Assembly (NCBI GenBank): GCA_018816815.1
Contig: JAHIVD010000018.1
Coordinates: forward strand, 1 to 33,201
Reading direction: 5' to 3'
Source of the DNA: Patescibacteria group bacterium
GTDB lineage: Bacteria; Patescibacteriota; Microgenomatia; Daviesbacterales; UBA10151
Length of the DNA stretch: 33,201 nucleotides
Shown piece by piece: positions 1-8,194 of the stretch. The position numbers and the translations under genes were made by a program. Each line of letters starts with the position of its first letter. Position 1 is the stretch's first letter. The notes beneath the pieces are model-generated. The model saw only the letters and a list, made by a program, of their open reading frames with translations, made no database searches and was not told the DNA's origin.

Positions 1-46
1 CATATTGAAAAAGTTCCGGATGTTTGAGAAGATATTCTTGATTCAA
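1..46 (-). CDS. 5' end of an unidentified gene (runs off left edge)
   Basis: A minus-strand reading frame starts at TTG (44-46) and stays open to the window edge, giving 15 codons that begin MNQEYLLKHPELF. A strong Shine-Dalgarno sequence, AGGAGGG, lies about 9 bases upstream of the TTG. A good promoter sits further upstream (80-109). Too little protein is visible to name a family. The support is the promoter, the ribosome site and the frame together; the TTG start is an inference. Confidence 0.45.
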   Translation of the reverse strand, partial: MNQEYLLKHPELFQY

Positions 47-78
47 AGGCAGATTCCCTCCTAAAAGGTTCTGCCTTT
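45..78. repeat. Inverted repeat around the ribosome site of the left-edge gene
   Basis: Perfect 9-bp arms AAAGGCAGA (45-53) and TCTGCCTTT (70-78) flank a 16-base loop. On the minus strand the loop contains the AGGAGGG ribosome site, and the TTG start overlaps the distal arm. Because the predicted transcription start falls within the upstream arm, the repeat may act as a DNA operator rather than a full RNA hairpin. No T-run follows on either strand, so it is not a standard terminator. Confidence 0.5.
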
Positions 79-79
79 A

Positions 80-109
80 ATCATATCAGCCTCGATTTAT
101 TTAAATCAA
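80..109 (-). promoter_or_regulatory. Promoter for the left-edge gene
   Basis: On the minus strand, TTGATT (104-109) and TATGAT (80-85) are separated by 18 bp, close to the sigma-70 consensus. Transcription would start near position 73, inside the inverted repeat at 45-78, and read into the left-edge gene. Confidence 0.5.
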
Positions 110-153
110 ATTTGAGGTATAATTATTTCGCTACAAGTTTACTGTAAAGACAT

Positions 154-765
154 TTAGGGGTTTTTAATTTGCTTATTTAAGATTTTTCCATTTTTATCCA
201 TTTGATATATATAAATTTCCCCTGTTGCGATTTCCAGTCTGGGAATCTCTTTTTCAGGAATATTCTCTAAGTATTTAACCAAAGCCCTTAAGGAATTCCC
301 ATGAGCTACTATTAAAACATTTTTACCTTTTTTTAATTCAGGCAGAATCCTTTTTTCATAATACGGAGACACTCTTTGATAAACATCTTTCAGTGTTTCA
401 CCTCCGGGAATAGGACAATTCCAACCTCTTCTCCACCTTAAAAACTGCTTTTCCCCATACTTTTTCTTTACTTCTAATTTTTTCTTACCTGTGAAATCTC
501 CATAATCCCTTTCATTTAAAGCAGCATTTTCTATGGTTTCCAAATCCTGGATACCAAGCACATCTTTGATTTCATCCAGAGACCGTGTGGATCTTTGAAG
601 TTTAGACGTAAAAGCAATATCAAATGAGATGCCTTTTAGATATTCCCCGTCTTTTCTGGCCTTTTGTATTCCGTTTTCAGTCAAACCAATATCAGTTAAG
701 CCTGTCCAAACCCCAATGGAATTCCATTTTGATTCTCCGTGTCGAACAAGTACTAAGTTTGACAT
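154..765 (-). CDS. gpmA: 2,3-bisphosphoglycerate-dependent phosphoglycerate mutase
   Basis: Interconverts 3-phosphoglycerate and 2-phosphoglycerate in cytoplasmic glycolysis and gluconeogenesis. The protein opens with MSNLVLVRHGESKWN, which holds the RHGE phosphohistidine motif. It continues with the NERDYGDFTG segment carrying the acid/base Glu and the second-histidine motif VAHGNSLRALVKYL. At about 203 residues it is a short form, lacking the roughly 25-residue insert of the E. coli type. The frame is open further upstream, but the family N-terminus fits the ATG at 763-765. This start lies inside the 3' end of eno, a 13-bp overlap that suggests translational coupling. It is the last gene of a ppsA-eno-gpmA cluster. 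Identification is firm. Confidence 0.93.
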   Translation of the reverse strand: MSNLVLVRHGESKWNSIGVWTGLTDIGLTENGIQKARKDGEYLKGISFDIAFTSKLQRSTRSLDEIKDVLGIQDLETIENAALNERDYGDFTGKKKLEVKKKYGEKQFLRWRRGWNCPIPGGETLKDVYQRVSPYYEKRILPELKKGKNVLIVAHGNSLRALVKYLENIPEKEIPRLEIATGEIYIYQMDKNGKILNKQIKNP

Positions 766-1973
766 ATTCTCTCTATTTCTATCAGTCTTTGATATTTTAC
801 CAAACGTTCTTTTTGAAGCGGACAACCGCTTTTAAGCCCATCTGCTCCAAGCCCTACTGCCAGATCTGCTATAAACGTATCAAAAGTCTCGCCGGATCTG
901 TGTGAAACAACAATTTTCCAACCATAACTTTTAGCAAGAACCGTAGCAGCAATTGTTTCTGTAACAGAACCTATTTGATTTAGTTTAATAATAACAGCAT
1001 TAGCAGCTTTTCTTTTCTGTGCTAGTCTTATGCTTTCAACATTTGTGGTAGTTAAATCATCCGCAATAATCCAGACTTCTTTGCCAAGTTCTTTAGTTGC
1101 TGCAATAAAACCTCTCCAGTCATCTTCGGCAAAAGGATCTTCAATTGAAAATAGTTCGTAGTCTGCACTAAGTTGTTTATAGCAGGAAAGTAAATCATTC
1201 ATTTTCATTGCTTTACTTCCAATCAGGTAATTACCGTCAATATAAAAAGATGATGCAGCTACATCCAGCCCAAGTCCTGCAGGATTAATTTTTGGATCCT
1301 TAAGAAGCAATTTTGAAAAAACTTCTTTTAAAATTTTCAAACCTATTTCAGGATTCTGGTCTTTCGAAGGCACAATAAACCCTCCCTCGTCTGCTTGTTG
1401 CAGTTCTCCGTACCTTTTCTTGATTTCACTGCCAAGCAATCTAATCATCATATTAACTTGTTTTAAGCTTTGTTCCGGAGAATTTGTCTTTGGAATAAAA
1501 AGATATTCCTGAAAAGGAAGCCCTTTCTTACCTGGTATAAATTGCGCATGAACACCTCCCTCAATTAAATTAAAAAAACAAAAAGGAAATTTGATGTCTT
1601 GTTTTGAAATTTGTGCAATCAGTTGAAAAGTCTGCAGGTTTTGTAATTTAGCCCAGGCTTTGGCAAAAGCAATGCTTAAAGCTAAAATAAGATTACCTCC
1701 CAAATTTTTCTTTTCACTGGTACCGTCTAACTTAATTAAAAAATTATCAAATTCCTCAAGGGAACTAAAATCCTTTTCCAATTCTGGCTTAATTTCCTTC
1801 AATTTATTTAAGGCAAGCTCAGGATCTAAAACAAACGCTTCACCTCTGCCTTTGGATTTTCCAGACGCCACACTAGCCAAAGCTTCCTGTCCCTCAAGTA
1901 TTAAATCAACTTCCAAGGTTTTATCACCGCGGGAATCACTTATTATTCTTAATTGAATGTCATCAATTTTCAT
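753..1973 (-). CDS. eno: Enolase
   Basis: Dehydrates 2-phosphoglycerate to phosphoenolpyruvate. Visible family landmarks in order: SRGDKTLEVDL near the N-terminus, NLIEGGVHA, ADEGGF, GLDVAASSFY (metal Asp), SIEDPFAEDDW (metal Glu), IADDLTTTN (metal Asp), IIKLNQIGSVTE (catalytic Lys) and SHRSGETFD. At 406 residues it is slightly short. The mobile substrate loop reads ASGKSKG rather than the usual SGASTG, and the C-terminal SRSER-type segment is LQKER, so the protein is divergent although the metal and catalytic residues are kept. It starts 26 bp after ppsA with no clear Shine-Dalgarno sequence. Confidence 0.93.
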   Translation of the reverse strand: MKIDDIQLRIISDSRGDKTLEVDLILEGQEALASVASGKSKGRGEAFVLDPELALNKLKEIKPELEKDFSSLEEFDNFLIKLDGTSEKKNLGGNLILALSIAFAKAWAKLQNLQTFQLIAQISKQDIKFPFCFFNLIEGGVHAQFIPGKKGLPFQEYLFIPKTNSPEQSLKQVNMMIRLLGSEIKKRYGELQQADEGGFIVPSKDQNPEIGLKILKEVFSKLLLKDPKINPAGLGLDVAASSFYIDGNYLIGSKAMKMNDLLSCYKQLSADYELFSIEDPFAEDDWRGFIAATKELGKEVWIIADDLTTTNVESIRLAQKRKAANAVIIKLNQIGSVTETIAATVLAKSYGWKIVVSHRSGETFDTFIADLAVGLGADGLKSGCPLQKERLVKYQRLIEIERICQT

Positions 1974-1999
1974 ATAAAATTTATCATATTTGCAAACAA

Positions 2000-4411
2000 T
2001 TATTTTTGCTCTAATTTTTGTTCTAATTTATAAACATCAAGAGTTGTCTGGACAAGCGAGTCAGGATTTAACGAAATGCTATCTATTCCTTCTTTAATCA
2101 AGAATTCTACAAAATCAGGATAATCTGAAGGCGCTTGACCGCAAATACCGATATACTTATTTCTAGCTTTACATTTTTTTATAACCTGCGAAATTAATAT
2201 CTTCACAGCCGGATCATTTTCATTGGCAATACCGCTTATCTTTTCATTGCCATCCCGATCAATGCCCAAAACAAGTTGTGTTAAATCATTGCTTCCAATA
2301 CTCATCCCATCAAAAATATCCAAGAACTTATCAGCTAAAATAACATTAGATGGTATTTCACACATTACATAAACCCTTAAATTCTTGAATTTGCCCCTGG
2401 AGAGACCTTTGCTTTTCATTAAATCCATTACTTTTTGTCCTTCTTCGGGTGTTCTGCAAAAAGGAACCATCACAGCTGTATTATCTAAACCTATCTCGCC
2501 AATTACCTTTTTAATGGCTTCAATTTCCAACAAAAAAGCAGGAGCAAAATCTCCTGAATAATACCTTGATGCCCCTCTCCAGCCAATCATTGGATTTTCT
2601 TCGATAGGTTCAAACAAATCCCCTCCCAAAAGCTTCCTATACTCGTTAGTTTTAAAATCCGAAAAACGAACTATCACAGGGTTTGGATAAAAGCTCGCTG
2701 AAATCCTGGAAATGCCGAAAGCCAATTTGTCAATGTAGAACTTTTTTTTATCAGGATATCCCAAAGTAATTTTATCAACCAGGTTTTTAACATTTCCAGG
2801 CAGTTTGTCATAATTTATTAGAGCCAGCGGATGTATTCCGATATTTGACGCTATTATGAATTCTTCCCTGGCTAAACCAACTCCCTTATTTGGCAGGAGC
2901 GATTTCTCAAAAGCTGTTTCAGGAGTTGCAATATTCATCATGATGTGAGTTTTAGTTTGGGGAATCTTTTTTACATCATGCTCTAAAACCTTAAAATCAA
3001 GCTTACCCTTGTAAACAACTCCCTTGCTCCCTGAGCAATCCACAGTTATCTCCTGACCATTGGATATTCTTGCAGTAGCTTTGATACATCCAACAATTGC
3101 CGGAATACCAAGCTCACGAGAAACTATTGCAGCATGAGAAGTTCTCCCACCTTCATCTGTAACAATTGCCGAGGCAATCTTCATGATCGGTTCCCAATCC
3201 GGATCTGTCATTTTAGTAACTAAAACTTCTCCTTTTCCAAAAGATTCAATATTTTTGGTATCTAAAATAATCTTTGCTTTACCAGCAGCAATTTTATTGC
3301 CAACAGAAGCTCCGCTAACAATCTTTGTTCCGCTACCAACTCTTACGTATTCTTTAATTTTTGAAAAATCCCTGTCTGCATGAACTGTTTCAGGTCTTGC
3401 TTGAATAATATAGAGTTTATTATCCAGTCCGTCTTTAGCCCACTCTAGATCCATCGGGGCCCAAGCACCCTTTTTCCTGCTGTAGTGATCCTCAACCTCA
3501 ACTCCCCATATTGCCAGCTTTAAAATTTCTTCATCTGAGAGAGTAAAAGCGCTTTTTTCTTTATCTGTTGTTTTAATAACTTCAGTTGGCTTATCTTCGC
3601 CATAAATCATTTTCTTATTTTTTGTCCCCAATTTCTTTTCAATAATGGGCTTGAAGTGTTTAAATAAGGATTTTCGCTTATTCAACTTTTTCTTGAAAAC
3701 AAAAAACTCATCCGGAATAACCTCTCCCTGAACAATCAGTTCACCCAACCCCCAGGAACCATTTATCAAAACCGCATCTTTAAAACCGGTTTCAGTATCT
3801 ATGGTAAACATTACCCCTGAACAACCTAAATCCGAACGGACCATTTTTTGAACACCAACTGATAAACAAACCTTTAAGTGATCGAATTTTTTGTCTACCC
3901 TGTAAGAGATTGCCCTGTTTGTAAAAAGCGAAGCCATGGCTTTTCTGACCGCCAGCAAAATATCATCTTTTCCTCTTACATTAAGATAAGTTTCATGTTC
4001 ACCTGCAAAAGAAGCTCCTGGTAAATCTTCAGCTGTAGCAGACGAACGGACTGCAAAACCAACATTCTTCCCATATTTTCTCTCGGCAATTTTAAAAGCT
4101 TTCACAATAGCTTCTGTTAGATCATCAGGAAATTCTGTGCTTTTGATTTTTTCCCGGATGCTCCAACCCTTTTTTGCTAAATCTGGCAAGTTATGAGTAT
4201 CTAAACCTTTTAGTTCCTCTTTTATAAAATTACCTAGACCTGTTTTTGATAAAAAATATTTATAAGCAGTTGCAGTTACTACGAACCCGCTGGGAATATT
4301 TATGTCCGGGAGAGATTGAATCATCTCCCCCAGTGAAGCATTTTTACCACCCACTTCAGAAACATCATCTATATTCATTTCCTCAAAGAGTTTTGTAAAA
4401 ACTTTTGACAT
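2000..4411 (-). CDS. ppsA: Phosphoenolpyruvate synthase (pyruvate, water dikinase)
   Basis: Converts pyruvate, ATP and water to PEP, AMP and phosphate. At 803 residues it has the full family length. The N-terminal ATP-grasp-like domain holds VGGKNASLGEM and RSSATAEDLPGASFAGEHET. The swivelling domain holds the phosphorylated histidine, His426, in GGRTSHAAIVSRELG. The C-terminal PEP/pyruvate barrel holds SIGSNDLTQLVLGIDRD and the CGQAPSD active-site segment. It heads the lower-glycolysis cluster. PpsA beside Eno and GpmA suggests control of flux at the PEP node in either direction. The C-terminus ends in a short tandem KLEQKLEQK. A TACAAT -10 box 7 bases before the ATG suggests a leaderless mRNA. 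Confidence 0.95.
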   Translation of the reverse strand: MSKVFTKLFEEMNIDDVSEVGGKNASLGEMIQSLPDINIPSGFVVTATAYKYFLSKTGLGNFIKEELKGLDTHNLPDLAKKGWSIREKIKSTEFPDDLTEAIVKAFKIAERKYGKNVGFAVRSSATAEDLPGASFAGEHETYLNVRGKDDILLAVRKAMASLFTNRAISYRVDKKFDHLKVCLSVGVQKMVRSDLGCSGVMFTIDTETGFKDAVLINGSWGLGELIVQGEVIPDEFFVFKKKLNKRKSLFKHFKPIIEKKLGTKNKKMIYGEDKPTEVIKTTDKEKSAFTLSDEEILKLAIWGVEVEDHYSRKKGAWAPMDLEWAKDGLDNKLYIIQARPETVHADRDFSKIKEYVRVGSGTKIVSGASVGNKIAAGKAKIILDTKNIESFGKGEVLVTKMTDPDWEPIMKIASAIVTDEGGRTSHAAIVSRELGIPAIVGCIKATARISNGQEITVDCSGSKGVVYKGKLDFKVLEHDVKKIPQTKTHIMMNIATPETAFEKSLLPNKGVGLAREEFIIASNIGIHPLALINYDKLPGNVKNLVDKITLGYPDKKKFYIDKLAFGISRISASFYPNPVIVRFSDFKTNEYRKLLGGDLFEPIEENPMIGWRGASRYYSGDFAPAFLLEIEAIKKVIGEIGLDNTAVMVPFCRTPEEGQKVMDLMKSKGLSRGKFKNLRVYVMCEIPSNVILADKFLDIFDGMSIGSNDLTQLVLGIDRDGNEKISGIANENDPAVKILISQVIKKCKARNKYIGICGQAPSDYPDFVEFLIKEGIDSISLNPDSLVQTTLDVYKLEQKLEQK

Positions 4412-4418
4412 TGATTCT

Positions 4419-4448
4419 ATTGTAGCTTAAATTCTTCTTAAACCGCAA
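4419..4448 (-). promoter_or_regulatory. ppsA promoter, leaderless type
   Basis: The -10 box TACAAT (4419-4424) ends 7 bases before the A of the ppsA ATG. A weak -35, TTGCGG (4443-4448), lies 18 bp upstream of it. Transcription would begin at or next to the start codon. Confidence 0.45.
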
Positions 4449-4474
4449 ATTCTTGTCGCGTATTGCATCTTTGA

Positions 4475-4912
4475 CTATTTCGGAGATGCGCTTGGCGTAC
4501 CAAAGCCTTCCCTTGTTTGTGTTTGCGGATTTAATTGAATATTTGAAGCGCTGACAATTCCATCTGAATTTACAGAACCAAATACTGCAACCTTCACACC
4601 AATTTTCAGGTCGCTTTTTGCTCCGGGGTCGCTTTTTTGTATCTGAGTACTGTCTGAAATTAGAACAATTTTACTGGAACCATCGACTATCTTTACAGTA
4701 ATACTTTTATCATCAGCAGAGATGATCTCTCCTGTAACAGGCCTGTTATTATTTTGTCCTGTAACAGACCTTCTCCCTTGTTGATTAACAAAAGTTTCAT
4801 TTGCTGACCCAAAAGAAGGCCTCTGGTTTTTTTGATATTGCATTCCGCCAAAAAAACCTGCACCTAAACCAATAAGTAATAATACTACTGTTAAAACAGT
4901 AACATTTTTCAT
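4475..4912 (-). CDS. Small membrane-anchored protein with DUF5666-like beta domain
   Basis: A 145-residue protein of no assigned activity. Residues about 4-24 form one hydrophobic segment with a GAGFFGG tail, which would anchor it with the C-terminus outside. A Gln/Asn-rich low-complexity linker follows. Residues about 58-125 alternate like a small beta barrel (VTGEIISADDKSITVKI, then KIGVKVAVFGSVNSDG), resembling DUF5666-type domains; that match is from memory. The tail is Thr/Ser/Pro-rich. It follows the permease gene by 52 bp and has an excellent ribosome site (AAAGGGGGTGG), so it is probably made with the exporter and may be an accessory subunit. Confidence 0.7.
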   Translation of the reverse strand: MKNVTVLTVVLLLIGLGAGFFGGMQYQKNQRPSFGSANETFVNQQGRRSVTGQNNNRPVTGEIISADDKSITVKIVDGSSKIVLISDSTQIQKSDPGAKSDLKIGVKVAVFGSVNSDGIVSASNIQLNPQTQTREGFGTPSASPK

Positions 4913-4964
4913 CTGTTTCCACCCCCTTTCAAATGATTTTACTTACCAAATGTTTTTTTGTTTC

Positions 4965-6188
4965 TTACTCATAACGCAATGCTTCAATCGGCTGCAGGTC
5001 TGATGCTCTTTTAGCAGGATACCAGCCAAATAAAATCCCTATTCCGGCAGAAACACCGATTGCCAACATGATGGCTTGCACAGAAAGCACAAAAGGAACT
5101 TGAGTCAAATTTGAAATAATATATGAAATTAAAATCCCCAAAAGCATCCCTACTATTCCACCTGAAAAAGTTAAGATTATAGCTTCAATTAAAAACTGAG
5201 TGATTATGTCTTTTTTCTTGGCACCTAAAGCTTTTCTAAGTCCAATCTCTCTTGTCCTTTCTGTAACTGTCACAAGCATTATATTCATAATTCCAATTCC
5301 TCCGACAAGGAGCGAAATTGCCGCAATCCCCGATAAAAGAATTGTAAAAGTTCCTGTTGCGCTAGAGGCCGTATTTAAAATATCCTGTTGAGACATTATC
5401 GAAAAATCTGCCTGAGTCACATCGCTTAAATGATGCCTTGCCAAAAGCAAATAGCCTACTTGCGTTTGGGCATCTGTCATAACATCAGAATCTTTCGCCT
5501 CTAAGGCAATTGAGGATAAATAATCTATTCCAAAAAGCTGCTTTTGGGCAGTTGATAAAGGGACAAAAATAATATCATCCTGATTCCCAAATCCTGTTCC
5601 TCCTTTTGACGCTGTTATGCCTATAATGGCAAACGTCTTGCCTGCAATTTTTATGCTTTGTCCGATTGGGGCCGAACCGACGCCAAACAAGTCTGATACG
5701 ACCTGCAGTCCGATCACTGCAACTTTTGTCATACCCAAATCGTCCCGTTCTGAAATAAAACTCCCTGAATCCATAGTAATTTTATGAACAGTAGCATAAA
5801 CAGGTGTCACCCCGATAATTTGGGTATTTGTATTAGCCCCGCCTGTTGTCACTTGAGCTCTTCTTGAAAATTCCGGTGAAACATTTCGGATAGTAGTGAT
5901 TTGATGGGAGGTTTTAATAGAATTTGCATCGTCTAGCGTTAAAGTTGTCACTCCCCCTGCCGCACCCCGCACACCCTCTGTTCTTTGAGCCCCGGGATTT
6001 ATTGTTAAAAGGTTTGCCCCTAAGTCTTCAATCCTGTCTTGTATGGATTGCTGTGTGGCCTGACCCAAAGAAATTAGGGCTATAACAGATCCAATACCAA
6101 TAACAATCCCCAAAGCCGCTAGACCTGTACGCAGTTTGTTAATCAGCATGTTACCAAATGATTCGGAAATAACCTCACTGTACTCCAC
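4965..6188 (-). CDS. MacB/FtsX-family ABC transporter permease
   Basis: Membrane subunit of a MacB-type (type VII) ABC exporter, 407 residues. One N-terminal helix (about 15-42, with IGIGSVIALISLG) is followed by a large external MacB_PCD-type domain. Three C-terminal helices (about 280-395) form the FtsX domain, with GGIGIMNIMLVTVTERTREIGLRKALGA between helices. This four-helix layout with a separate ATPase is typical of Gram-positive-like MacB/YknZ/LolCE relatives. The start overlaps the end of the ATPase gene by 14 bp. Substrate cannot be told from sequence; peptides, lipids or antimicrobial compounds are the usual choices. Confidence 0.88.
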   Translation of the reverse strand: MEYSEVISESFGNMLINKLRTGLAALGIVIGIGSVIALISLGQATQQSIQDRIEDLGANLLTINPGAQRTEGVRGAAGGVTTLTLDDANSIKTSHQITTIRNVSPEFSRRAQVTTGGANTNTQIIGVTPVYATVHKITMDSGSFISERDDLGMTKVAVIGLQVVSDLFGVGSAPIGQSIKIAGKTFAIIGITASKGGTGFGNQDDIIFVPLSTAQKQLFGIDYLSSIALEAKDSDVMTDAQTQVGYLLLARHHLSDVTQADFSIMSQQDILNTASSATGTFTILLSGIAAISLLVGGIGIMNIMLVTVTERTREIGLRKALGAKKKDIITQFLIEAIILTFSGGIVGMLLGILISYIISNLTQVPFVLSVQAIMLAIGVSAGIGILFGWYPAKRASDLQPIEALRYE

Positions 6189-6891
6189 TTGCTCTTATCC
6201 TCCTTTGCATATATCCTTTTCCGTCTTTGATAATTTTCCCGTCTTTAATGTGGATTATTCTTTTGGCATATTTCGCTATATCTAACTCATGAGTAATCAT
6301 GATAATGGTATGCCCTTCCTTATTTAATTTCTGGAAAATTTCCATAATCTCCACCGCTTGAGCACTGGCAATATTTCCTGTTGGCTCATCTGCTAAAAGA
6401 ATTGACGGATTCATAACCAGGGAGCGGGCAATTGCCACCCTTTGCATCTGCCCTCCGGAAAGCTGATTTGAGGTATGATCCATCCTATCTGCAAGACCTA
6501 CCATAGTAAGGAATTTTTTTGCCCGTTCCCTCCTTTCTATCTTTGGAACTCCCGCATACATCATAGGTAACATAACGTTTTGCAGGGCGCTGTAGCGGGG
6601 CAAAAGATTAAATGCCTGGAAAACAAAGCCTATTTTTCGGTTTCTGATATCTGCCAATTGATCGTCAGTTAATTTGGAAACTTCTTCCCCATCTAGAACA
6701 TAGTCGCCTCTAGTAGGCGCATCAAGCGCACCTAAAAGGTGCATTAGCGTGGATTTGCCGGAACCGGAAGGTCCCATGATAGCCACAAATTCCCCTTTTT
6801 TTATATCAAACGAGACATCGTTTAAAGCAATTGTCGAAACTGTACCGGTAGTATAAATTTTTGACAAACGGGAAACATGAATTATGTTCAC
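6175..6891 (-). CDS. ABC transporter ATP-binding protein (MacB/LolD type)
   Basis: Cytoplasmic ATPase that powers the adjacent permease, 238 residues. Walker A is GPSGSGKST, the Q-loop is FVFQAFNLLPR, the signature is LSGGQMQRVAIARSL, Walker B is ILLADEPTGNI and the H-loop is MITHE. The family resemblance is to LolD/MacB/FtsE ATPases. The start overlaps the adaptor gene by 4 bp (ATGA) and the stop overlaps the permease start, so the three subunits are translated together. Confidence 0.92.
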   Translation of the reverse strand: MNIIHVSRLSKIYTTGTVSTIALNDVSFDIKKGEFVAIMGPSGSGKSTLMHLLGALDAPTRGDYVLDGEEVSKLTDDQLADIRNRKIGFVFQAFNLLPRYSALQNVMLPMMYAGVPKIERRERAKKFLTMVGLADRMDHTSNQLSGGQMQRVAIARSLVMNPSILLADEPTGNIASAQAVEIMEIFQKLNKEGHTIIMITHELDIAKYAKRIIHIKDGKIIKDGKGYMQRRIRASGVQ

Positions 6892-8159
6892 CTGTGACCT
6901 CCGCCGCTAAATACAGCCCGACCTCCTCCGAAAGCGCTAAACGGTGAAGTTGTGCTTTCCGTACTTATTCCTGAATTTGACACACTAGTGGCACCTACAA
7001 CCACAACATCACCTTCATTTATACCTGAAGTAATTTCCGTTTGAGTATCGTTTGAATCACCCAACTCTACATTTACAGTTTCAATCTTACTGTTTTTCAT
7101 TACCCTAACAGTTAAAATGCCATTTTGTGCTGTTGTAACTGCAGCCGAGGGAACCAAAATTACGTCATTTTTAACACTGGTAATTATTTTGGCGGTTACA
7201 CCCATGTTCGGATAAATATGATCATTACCGCTGTCAAACGAAATTATTGCCGGATAATTTACCACTCCTGATGAAACAACTCCGTTAGTATTAATACTGA
7301 CCACCTTGCCGGTAAATGTATCATTAGGAAAGGCGTCCAAAGTCATAGTCACTTTATCTCCCTCTTTGACTTTTACCGAATCTATCTCCGATATATTTAC
7401 CTGCGCCTGAAGTTGACCTGCCTGGTAAATTGAACCTAAAACCTGGGATGTTGAAGTAGAGCTGGAAGAGGAACTAGTAACTGTCACAATTGCACCGGGT
7501 GTGATAGTTAAACCTTTAACTATTCCTGAAACAGGAGCAGTGATAGTTGATGAAAGCTGGGATAAATTCAAAGATGCAGCAGCAAAGGACGATTGAGCAG
7601 CCAAAATAGCTGTTGCCTGGCTTTTGTAATCTGCTTCTGCTACAAGCCACAGGGCATGTTCTTGTATGTATGTCGGATCATCTGTTTCAAGCTCTCTTGC
7701 CACAGCATCGTTTATAAAAGTTTGGTTTGCCTTGAATAAAGCGGCCTGGAGAGAATTTACTTTTACATTTGCACTGTCATAAGAATTTTTTGCAGAAAGA
7801 TAGGAAGCATAGGCCGCAGCCTGTTTTTGCTGGGAAGCCTGATCCAAAGTTAAAATGGCCAAGGTTTGCCCCTGAATCACCTGATCCCCGTTTTTAACCA
7901 ACACTTCTTTTACCACGCCGGAAGCTTGTATTGTGACTGAAACATTATTGGCTGTAGTAATATTCCCGGAGGCAGAAACTGTTTGAATAAGGGTACCTTT
8001 TTCTGCTTGGACTGTCTGATATTGAGGAACAATTGGCTTTATTAAAAATTGTTTGTATCCAAAATATCCAATAATTAAAAACAAAACAGCAACTGCTGCC
8101 ATTTTGGTTTTGCTGCTAAATAACCACTCAATAATTCCAAATACTTTACTCATATACAT
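6888..8159 (-). CDS. MacA/HlyD-like membrane fusion (adaptor) protein
   Basis: Periplasmic-adaptor-type protein that pairs with MacB-like permeases, 423 residues. A single helix at about 18-38 (AAVAVLFLIIGYFGY) anchors it. A split biotinyl-lipoyl domain follows (VSASGNITTANNVSV through NGDQVIQGQTLA, closing at ITAPVSGIVKGLTI) with an Ala/Gln-rich coiled hairpin between, then a beta barrel. The C-terminus is Gly/Ser-rich and ends GGGHR. The ATG at 8159 opens the frame, but the in-frame ATG at 8153 (MSKVFG) is better placed if the TAGTAT box at 8162-8167 is used, as it would give a nearly leaderless mRNA. A repeat of the regulator-gene motif lies just upstream. Confidence 0.87.
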   Translation of the reverse strand: MYMSKVFGIIEWLFSSKTKMAAVAVLFLIIGYFGYKQFLIKPIVPQYQTVQAEKGTLIQTVSASGNITTANNVSVTIQASGVVKEVLVKNGDQVIQGQTLAILTLDQASQQKQAAAYASYLSAKNSYDSANVKVNSLQAALFKANQTFINDAVARELETDDPTYIQEHALWLVAEADYKSQATAILAAQSSFAAASLNLSQLSSTITAPVSGIVKGLTITPGAIVTVTSSSSSSTSTSQVLGSIYQAGQLQAQVNISEIDSVKVKEGDKVTMTLDAFPNDTFTGKVVSINTNGVVSSGVVNYPAIISFDSGNDHIYPNMGVTAKIITSVKNDVILVPSAAVTTAQNGILTVRVMKNSKIETVNVELGDSNDTQTEITSGINEGDVVVVGATSVSNSGISTESTTSPFSAFGGGRAVFSGGGHR

Positions 8160-8161
8160 AA

Positions 8162-8194
8162 ATACTACTCAACCAACCTGAGAAAAAGCTTAAA
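8162..8194 (-). promoter_or_regulatory. Promoter and putative response-regulator site before the exporter genes
   Basis: CTGAGAAAAAGCT (plus-strand 8178-8190) is identical to 13 bp upstream of the response-regulator gene. It contains CTGA then CTTA 11 bp apart, like the direct repeats bound by OmpR-family regulators. A -10-like TAGTAT (8162-8167) lies 10 bp downstream, the same arrangement as at the regulator gene (9 bp). The site spans the stop codon of the kinase gene. Confidence 0.55.

Noticed and set aside
45..78. Inverted repeat as a rho-independent terminator for gpmA
   Set aside because: It lies downstream of a new promoter and has no T-run on the minus strand; the ribosome site in its loop suggests regulation instead.
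766..825. Longer gpmA starting at 825
   Set aside because: The extra 20 residues lie within the eno coding region and have no family match; MSNLVLVRHGE is the normal N-terminus.
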